From Spirochaetaceae bacterium (GTDB lineage: Bacteria > Spirochaetota > Spirochaetia > SZUA-6 > Fen-1364), in assembly GCA_003154555.1 (NCBI GenBank), contig PMDT01000368.1, positions 6,472 to 13,173 on the forward strand: a stretch of DNA of 6,702 nucleotides, written 5' to 3'. Shown piece by piece: positions 4,228 through 6,702 of this stretch (within the stretch, counting starts at the first letter, position 1; each line of letters starts with the position of its first letter). Position numbers and translations under genes: made by a program. Under the pieces are notes generated by a model, which worked only from the letters and a program-made list of their open reading frames with translations, had not been told where the DNA came from and searched no databases.

Positions 4228-6702
4228 ATGCGCGGCTGCAATGGAAGAGCCTTGGCGTCTCTTGGGATTTTTGCTGCGATCGCAGCGCTCGTTTTCCTCG
4301 TATCCGGCTGCAAGGATGTGCTCGCCGTCGTAACGAATGACGTGGACAGGAAATTTCAGTTGTCGGTCGCTGCCGGGCAGAACGGCAGCGTGAACCCCTC
4401 GGGTACACTCACGGTCTCTGCAAACGCGTCAACCCAGCTCGCCGCCACGCCCAACGCCGGGTACCATTTCCAGGCTTGGCAAGTGTCATCGGGCACCGGC
4501 GTTTCCTTCGGGAGCGCCGCGGTGCCGAGCACGACCGTGGTGCTCACCGCCAGCGACGCGGCTATTCTTGCCACGTTCGCGGCAGACCCGCGGCCAGATA
4601 TCATCATCAGCTATGCCAGCCTGACGCGGGCACCGGGCGCCAGCTTCTCAGTGGGTGCGTGCCTTGCCAGTCAAACGATTAACTGTGACTTTGTCATTCA
4701 GAACGCCGGCACCGCGGATCTCACAATTTCCGGCGAAACGGTGACCGGGACCGGCTTCGCGGCGGTGGGCACGCCTCCGGCATCGACCCTGACGCCTCAG
4801 CAGACCACGACGCTCACCGTTCGATTTACCCCGCCAGGCGTGGGCAGCTACTCGGCGGCAGTCATCGTCACGAGCAACGATTCGACCAAGGGCACCTATG
4901 CGCTGACCATCAGCGCAACGGCCACGGCAAATCCTACACCGATGATCACCATCACCCAGGGTGGCACGACGGTGCCCCCCGGGGGCGACGGGTATCAGTT
5001 CGGCAATATCCTGTTCGATGGCGACGGGGGGACCGCTTCTTCCTCTATCACCTTTATCATCACGAACGTCGGCACGGGGCCTCTCACTATCAACGGGGTC
5101 ACGCTCTCGGCGGGAAACACGTCTGACTTCGACATGAACACCACCGGCCTTCTCACCACTGTCGCGCAAAACGCCAGCACCTCATTCACCGTTCGCTTCG
5201 ACCCGCTTGCGCGTGGGGCGCGGCAGGTAACCGTCCAGGTAAGCAGCGATGACCCCAGTCACGGCACCTATACCTTTACCCTGGAGGGCACGGGCATTGC
5301 CGCCGACATCAATGTCACCCAGGGGGGCACCGGCATCCCGGACGGAGGATCGATCTTCTTCGGTGACTGCAATACAGGGGACCCCATCGACAAGACCTTT
5401 GTCATCCAGAACCCGGGCACGTCGCCCCTCACCCTCTCCAGTGTCACTCTCAGCGGCGTCGACTCATCGTACTTCACCATTACCGCCGCGCCTGTATCGC
5501 CCGTGGCCGCGGGCGGGAGCACGCCGTGCACTGTCAGGTTCCGCAGCGCCTGGGATGCCGGTACCCTGCGCAACGCCTCTCTCGATATCCAGCACAACGT
5601 CCCGGACGGAAACAAGAACCCCTATAACATCGCGATATCGGGTCGCGCGACCAATTACACGGGCGGCTATACAAACGTCGTCTACAGCGGATACGATGGC
5701 GACGTTGTCCAGGGACCGTATCCCGATGCTTGGGTGGTATACGCCAAGAACACCGGGACCGGCATCTACCTTTCGCATTCGTCCAACGGCGGAGCCACCT
5801 GGGGAACCGGAACCCTTATTGACTCTGCCGGCACCTACGCCTCGGCCTCCTTCAGCTATGAAAACAACACGATCTATGTCAGCTACTACGATGCCGTGAA
5901 CAAAGACCTGAAGTTTGCCCGCTACCGCCCCTTTGACACGTCGCCGACGTGGTACATCACGACTGTGGCGTCAACCGGCGATGTGGGTTCATCGAGCGAC
6001 ATCGTGCATCATAACTACAGCATCTACGACAGGACCTACATCTGCTACCTCGACGCCACGAACTATAAGCTCATGTGCGTGACGTCGAATGATAACGGAG
6101 CCACGTGGGGAGCACCCGTCACCATCGATACCGCGACCTCCACCGGTACTTTCCGCCATCCCTCCATTGCCTGCATCGACCAGTCACCCATGTACGTCGT
6201 TGTGAGCTACATGCTCGATGATTATAATGGCGCGGGGAGACTTCTCCGGTTTGCCATGTCTGGCACCAGCGGCTCAAGCTTCAGCAAAATCACCCTCGAT
6301 ACTACCGTATCGACGACCTGCGGCACGGCGATCGACTGCCACGAGTGGAATGATGGACTGGTGGCAGTTGCCTATACCGACGCAAGCAACTACCTCAGCG
6401 TGGCCACGTGCAGCTCGTGGCTCACCAGCAGCAACTGGGCTACGCTGTCGAAGTGGACATTCAAGCAGTTCGACACGTCCGGATCCGTGGACCAATATCT
6501 GGACTTGGCACTGTCAGGCGCCAGCCCGCAGATATGGGTCGCTTACAGTGACTACACGGCGAACCAGGTGAAGTTCGCCTATTATTCGGGTACTGCATGG
6601 GCAATCAAGGCGCCGCCGCAGCGCAACACTGGTGGCGGAGGACGGCGGCCGTCCATTTCCGTGTACAGCGCCTTGATGATCTCCTGCAATTCGCTCACAA
6701 GC
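4228..6702 (+). CDS. Large lipoprotein: InlB-like repeat, three ASH/choice-of-anchor-D domains, BNR-type propeller (3' end outside window)
   Basis: The frame is open for 825 codons to the right edge, so the C-terminus is missing. Residues 1-28 are a lipoprotein signal: a basic start, a hydrophobic core, then lipobox VSGC with C28 as the lipidated residue. Residues ~43-119 resemble a divergent InlB B-repeat/bacterial repeat domain (VAAGQNGSVNPSG, then GYHFQAWQV). Three immunoglobulin-like ASH/choice-of-anchor-D domains follow at ~125-232, 239-358 and 360-474, each with an NxGTxxLT-like strand and a late VRF strand. From ~480 a beta-propeller begins. It has Asp-boxes at 518-525 (imperfect, Asn for Asp) and 620-627 (SNDNGATW, perfect), and VSYYD/VAYTD-like strands about 55 residues apart. 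No FRIP motif or other sialidase active-site signature was seen, so a binding or adhesive surface role is inferred, not an enzymatic one. Transcription is likely from the promoter at 4077. Confidence 0.88.
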   Translation, partial: MRGCNGRALASLGIFAAIAALVFLVSGCKDVLAVVTNDVDRKFQLSVAAGQNGSVNPSGTLTVSANASTQLAATPNAGYHFQAWQVSSGTGVSFGSAAVPSTTVVLTASDAAILATFAADPRPDIIISYASLTRAPGASFSVGACLASQTINCDFVIQNAGTADLTISGETVTGTGFAAVGTPPASTLTPQQTTTLTVRFTPPGVGSYSAAVIVTSNDSTKGTYALTISATATANPTPMITITQGGTTVPPGGDGYQFGNILFDGDGGTASSSITFIITNVGTGPLTINGVTLSAGNTSDFDMNTTGLLTTVAQNASTSFTVRFDPLARGARQVTVQVSSDDPSHGTYTFTLEGTGIAADINVTQGGTGIPDGGSIFFGDCNTGDPIDKTFVIQNPGTSPLTLSSVTLSGVDSSYFTITAAPVSPVAAGGSTPCTVRFRSAWDAGTLRNASLDIQHNVPDGNKNPYNIAISGRATNYTGGYTNVVYSGYDGDVVQGPYPDAWVVYAKNTGTGIYLSHSSNGGATWGTGTLIDSAGTYASASFSYENNTIYVSYYDAVNKDLKFARYRPFDTSPTWYITTVASTGDVGSSSDIVHHNYSIYDRTYICYLDATNYKLMCVTSNDNGATWGAPVTIDTATSTGTFRHPSIACIDQSPMYVVVSYMLDDYNGAGRLLRFAMSGTSGSSFSKITLDTTVSTTCGTAIDCHEWNDGLVAVAYTDASNYLSVATCSSWLTSSNWATLSKWTFKQFDTSGSVDQYLDLALSGASPQIWVAYSDYTANQVKFAYYSGTAWAIKAPPQRNTGGGGRRPSISVYSALMISCNSLTS

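Noticed and set aside
1965..6702. The glycosidase and the lipoprotein propeller considered as one glycan-degrading system
   Set aside because: The enzyme is predicted to be cytoplasmic, the lipoprotein has a separate promoter and no sialidase active-site motif, and no transporter is in view. A shared pathway is not supported by this window alone.

Overview
The window is GC-rich bacterial DNA with compact genes and clear Shine-Dalgarno sites. It holds four protein-coding genes: one on the minus strand that runs off the left edge, and three on the plus strand, the last of which runs off the right edge. No RNA gene, mobile element, CRISPR array or defence gene is visible. The organism cannot be named from the sequence. 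Exported proteins built from CsgG/PEGA/WD40 modules and a lipoprotein carrying an InlB-like repeat, ASH domains and a beta-propeller recur in spirochaetes and in deltaproteobacteria/Myxococcota. A free-living member of Spirochaetota is my tentative guess.

Layout. Positions 1-1384 (minus) encode the first 461 residues of an exported protein with an N-terminal CsgG/LpoB-like domain, a PEGA domain and at least five WD40 blades. A divergent intergenic region (1385-1562) follows, with a good sigma70-type promoter facing right. Positions 1563-1871 encode a 102-residue secreted protein of unknown family whose core looks like a single PEGA-like beta unit. Positions 1965-3920 encode a cytoplasmic GH36 alpha-galactosidase-like glycosidase. 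Both catalytic aspartates are present, but several sugar-binding positions differ from classical enzymes. Positions 3921-4227 are non-coding and hold two perfect 10-bp palindromes and an extended -10 promoter. Positions 4228-6702 encode the first 825 residues of a large lipoprotein: lipobox, InlB-like repeat, three ASH-type domains, then a propeller of regular ~55-residue repeats with two Asp-boxes.

How the genes relate. Three of the four products are exported and built from beta-rich binding or scaffold modules. The glycosidase is the only recognisable enzyme. The small secreted protein and the glycosidase could share a transcript (93-base gap, no convincing terminator). The large lipoprotein has its own promoter. 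No transporter or regulator for a galactoside pathway is in view, so a joint pathway is not supported. The observations most worth following are the remodelled active site of the GH36 enzyme, the modular architecture of the two partial exported proteins, and the unassigned 102-residue secreted protein.
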